Shown in pieces: positions 61,940 through 64,000 of a DNA stretch of 64,000 nt. Each line of letters starts with the position of its first letter. Position 1 is the stretch's first letter. This DNA comes from an uncultured Bacteroidia bacterium (GTDB lineage Bacteria; Bacteroidota; Bacteroidia; Bacteroidales; F082), in the NCBI GenBank assembly GCA_902786745.1, contig CADADR010000002.1:186001-250000 (forward strand), read 5' to 3'. The notes under the pieces were generated by a model. It ran no database searches. It was not told the DNA's origin and worked only from the letters and a program-made list of their open reading frames with translations. Position numbers and translations under genes: made by a program.

Positions 61940-63370
61940 TCAATAACGATAGATGTCCGACTTAAACGGTCCGTTGACCGGAACGCCGATATAGTCGGCC
62001 TGCTTCTGCGTGAGCTTGGTCAGCTTCACACCGATCTTCTCAAGGTGCAGACGGGCCACTTCCTCGTCCAAATACTTGGGCAGGCAGTAGACGCCGACCT
62101 TGTATTGACCGCGCTTCTCCCAGAGGTCCATCTGTGCCAAGGTCTGGTTAGTGAACGAGTTGCTCATCACGAAGCTGGCGTGACCCGTGGCGCAGCCCAG
62201 GTTGACCAAACGGCCTGAGGCCAGCAGGAAGATGCAATGACCATCGTCGAAGACGTACTTGTCGACCTGCGGCTTGATGTTGATCTTCTCCTTCAGGTGC
62301 TCGGTCTTCTCGAGGCGGTCCACTTGGATCTCGTTGTCGAAGTGACCGATGTTGCACACAATGGCCTGGTCTTTCATCTGCAGGATGTGTTCCAGCGTGA
62401 TGACATCGCAGTTACCCGTCGTGGTGACGAAGATGTTGCCTTCCTTGACGGCCTCCTCCATCGTGGTGACCTCGAAGCCTTCCATGGCGGCTTGCAGGGC
62501 GCAGATGGGGTCGATCTCGGTGACGAGCACACGGGCACCATAGCTCTTCATGGAGTGAGAGCAGCCCTTACCCACTTCGCCGTAGCCACAAACGACGACC
62601 ACCTTACCGGCAATCATCACGTCGGTGGCGCGCTTGATGCCGTCGGCAAGCGACTCGCGGCAGCCATAGAGGTTGTCGAACTTCGACTTGGTCACCGAGT
62701 CGTTCACGTTGATGGCAGGAACGAGCAGTTCGCCGCGCTCGTGCATCTGATAGAGACGGTGCACACCCGTGGTGGTCTCTTCCGAGACGCCCTTCCAACC
62801 CGCCACTACGGTATGCCAGAAGGTAGGATTCTCTTTATAGGTGGCCTTGATGACGCTCATGAGTGCCCTTTCCTCTTCACTGCCCGTAGGCGCGTCAAGG
62901 AGTTTGGGATCATTCTCGCAAGCATAGCCCTTGTGAATCAACAAGGTGGCATCGCCGCCATCGTCTACGATAAGGTCTGGACCTGTGCCATCGGGGAAGG
63001 TGATGGCGCGTTTGGTGCACCACCAATAATCCTCCAAGGTCTCGCCTTTCCATGCGAAGACGGCGGTACCCGTCTCGGCGATGGCAGCAGCAGCGTGGTC
63101 CTGCGTGGAATAGATGTTGCACGAGCACCAACGCACCGTGGCACCCAACTTGACGAGGGTCTCAATCAAACATGCCGTCTGTATGGTCATATGGAGCGAG
63201 CCCATGATCTTAGCCCCCTTCAGCGGCTTCGTGTCGCCGTACTTCTTGCGAAGCGACATCAATCCGGGCATTTCGTGTTCCGATACTTCAATTTCCTTGC
63301 GTCCCCAAGCGGCCAAACCCATGTCAGCCACCAAATAGGGTAATTTGTTGTCTAAAAGTCTGTTATCCAT
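61940..63370 (-). CDS. ahcY: Adenosylhomocysteinase
   Basis: 476 residues; splits S-adenosylhomocysteine into adenosine and homocysteine, completing the methylation cycle. The NAD-binding loop [24 protein letters not shown], the substrate segment [20 protein letters not shown] and the C-terminal [10 protein letters not shown] are all diagnostic. The length fits the bacterial form with the extra loop. A perfect promoter element lies 38 nt upstream, and six further genes follow with gaps of about 3-15 nt or small overlaps, so it probably leads a long operon. Confidence 0.98.
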   Translation of the reverse strand: MDNRLLDNKLPYLVADMGLAAWGRKEIEVSEHEMPGLMSLRKKYGDTKPLKGAKIMGSLHMTIQTACLIETLVKLGATVRWCSCNIYSTQDHAAAAIAETGTAVFAWKGETLEDYWWCTKRAITFPDGTGPDLIVDDGGDATLLIHKGYACENDPKLLDAPTGSEEERALMSVIKATYKENPTFWHTVVAGWKGVSEETTTGVHRLYQMHERGELLVPAINVNDSVTKSKFDNLYGCRESLADGIKRATDVMIAGKVVVVCGYGEVGKGCSHSMKSYGARVLVTEIDPICALQAAMEGFEVTTMEEAVKEGNIFVTTTGNCDVITLEHILQMKDQAIVCNIGHFDNEIQVDRLEKTEHLKEKINIKPQVDKYVFDDGHCIFLLASGRLVNLGCATGHASFVMSNSFTNQTLAQMDLWEKRGQYKVGVYCLPKYLDEEVARLHLEKIGVKLTKLTQKQADYIGVPVNGPFKSDIYRY

Positions 63371-63408
63371 TGAGTTAAGATTTATATTTCTTTGTAGATA
63401 TGAAAAGG

Positions 63409-63416
63409 CAAATATA
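63409..63416 (-). promoter_or_regulatory. -7 promoter element for the ahcY operon
   Basis: Minus strand TATATTTG, 38 nt before the ATG. Confidence 0.7.
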
Positions 63417-63495
63417 CAATATTTCTTGCATATCTAACGCAAAAAAGCACACATTTTGCCTATTTGCCTCGATTTACAATTTTTCCCTTCTAAAC

Positions 63496-64000
63496 TCAAT
63501 ACTTGTAATTCAACATCACCTCAAAACTCCTACCCGGCATGGCACGCCAGATGACGTTTTGATAGTCTTTGTTGGTGAGGTTGTTGCAACGCAACTCAAC
63601 GCGGAATTTCTTGATCTGCTTACCAATGGCAATGTGATGGAGGCAATAGGCCCGCAAGGGATAGGTCTCCTCGTCGGCATACGAGGTGCTACGGCTGCCA
63701 GTGGCTTCCAGCGTGTAACTCATGCTCCAGGTCTTCCATCGAGTATCGATGAACATATTGCCGTGATGCTGCGGGATGTAAATCAGCTGCTTGCCATTGA
63801 CACCCTGCATCTGTGCGGCCTCGCTCTCATCGGTGGTGACGGTGAACACATAATTGCCCGACAGACTGACCTTCCAGTCGCCCTCGACAAACGAGGCGTC
63901 GACATGGTTCTCAATGCCCCGGGCGAAGACCATCGCCACATTCTCGGGCTCCCAATAACGATAGAAACTGGGTTTCCACTGGATCCAGTTCTTGACCCAC
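63496..64000 (-). CDS. TonB-dependent receptor, C-terminal part
   Basis: The last 167 codons of a gene that runs off the right edge. The frame is open to the window end. IQWKP, SFYRYWEPENV and FARGIENHVDAS are wording typical of BtuB/CirA-type receptors, and alternating strands (SLSGNYVFTVTTD, MSYTLEATGSRST, VELRCNNLTNKDYQNV, PGRSFEVMLNYKY) finish the barrel with a C-terminal Tyr. The plug and any TonB box are outside the window. The ligand is unknown. An internal ATG within this part is not a real start. Confidence 0.85.
   Translation of the reverse strand, partial: WVKNWIQWKPSFYRYWEPENVAMVFARGIENHVDASFVEGDWKVSLSGNYVFTVTTDESEAAQMQGVNGKQLIYIPQHHGNMFIDTRWKTWSMSYTLEATGSRSTSYADEETYPLRAYCLHHIAIGKQIKKFRVELRCNNLTNKDYQNVIWRAMPGRSFEVMLNYKY

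Overview
The window is a 64 kb piece of a Bacteroidetes chromosome, almost certainly order Bacteroidales. Three kinds of evidence agree. Most genes are preceded by the Bacteroidetes -7 promoter element TAnnTTTG rather than by Shine-Dalgarno sequences. The cell surface machinery is typical of the group: TonB-dependent or large-barrel outer-membrane proteins, two proteins with type IX secretion tails, a SusB-like GH97 enzyme, and the short RpoD, FucP/GluP-type transporter, YqgE and six-domain S1 of this phylum. Base composition is roughly half G+C by eye except in one clearly AT-richer cassette. The genus cannot be set from this sequence. No rRNA, tRNA, CRISPR array, prophage or classical insertion sequence was seen, and no gene-free stretch exceeds about 300 bases.

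Layout. 1-7.2 kb: the start of an M64 peptidase gene, then a galactose operon (galK, a type IX-secreted GLUG-repeat protein, a sugar-1-phosphate nucleotidyltransferase, galM, gluP) closed by a bidirectional terminator. 7.2-13.8 kb: a secreted alpha/beta hydrolase with a LysM domain, a Wzx-like flippase, parE and a prolyl oligopeptidase. 13.8-22 kb: a protein of six 20-residue YSSD repeats, a membrane-bound HTH regulator next to a TonB-type receptor, a calcineurin-like phosphoesterase with an outer-membrane protein, and a type IX-secreted adhesin with five InlB-like repeats. 22-30.8 kb: iron superoxide dismutase, the primary sigma factor, a DegP/HtrA protease, a GNAT acetyltransferase interrupted by a DUF559 cassette, mltG, a phosphohexomutase, a TPR lipoprotein, a MORN-repeat protein and recR. 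30.8-37.7 kb: rpsA with a long leader, and a five-gene operon (SPFH protein, DUF3784-like membrane protein, Arc-type regulator, tiny membrane protein, alpha/beta hydrolase), then an M48 lipoprotein protease. 37.7-44 kb: murD overlapping a MurL-like epimerase, yqgE, and an M16 protease. 44-50.6 kb: a REP-associated tyrosine transposase between palindromes, a second TonB-type receptor divergent from a C69 dipeptidase, a GNAT enzyme and a CDF metal transporter. 50.7-54 kb: GH97 glucosidase, DUF2147 protein, thioesterase. 54-63.4 kb: seven tightly packed minus-strand genes running ahcY, glycosyltransferase, purD, DUF6427, rnhB, thioredoxin-like, GH3/beta-lactamase. 63.5 kb to the end: the 3' part of a TonB-dependent receptor.

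Themes. Much of the window concerns carbohydrate uptake and breakdown, cell-envelope building (murD/murL, mltG, flippase) and envelope proteolysis. Several small mobile or repetitive DNA modules sit inside or beside housekeeping genes: the DUF559 cassette with terminal inverted repeats that became fused in frame to a GNAT gene, two related palindromes inserted in frame into the adjacent murD and murL-like genes, REP-like palindromes around the RAYT gene, and one interspersed CATTGCGAGG-type palindrome. These are the most unusual parts. No wholly new defence or metabolic system could be demonstrated from sequence alone.
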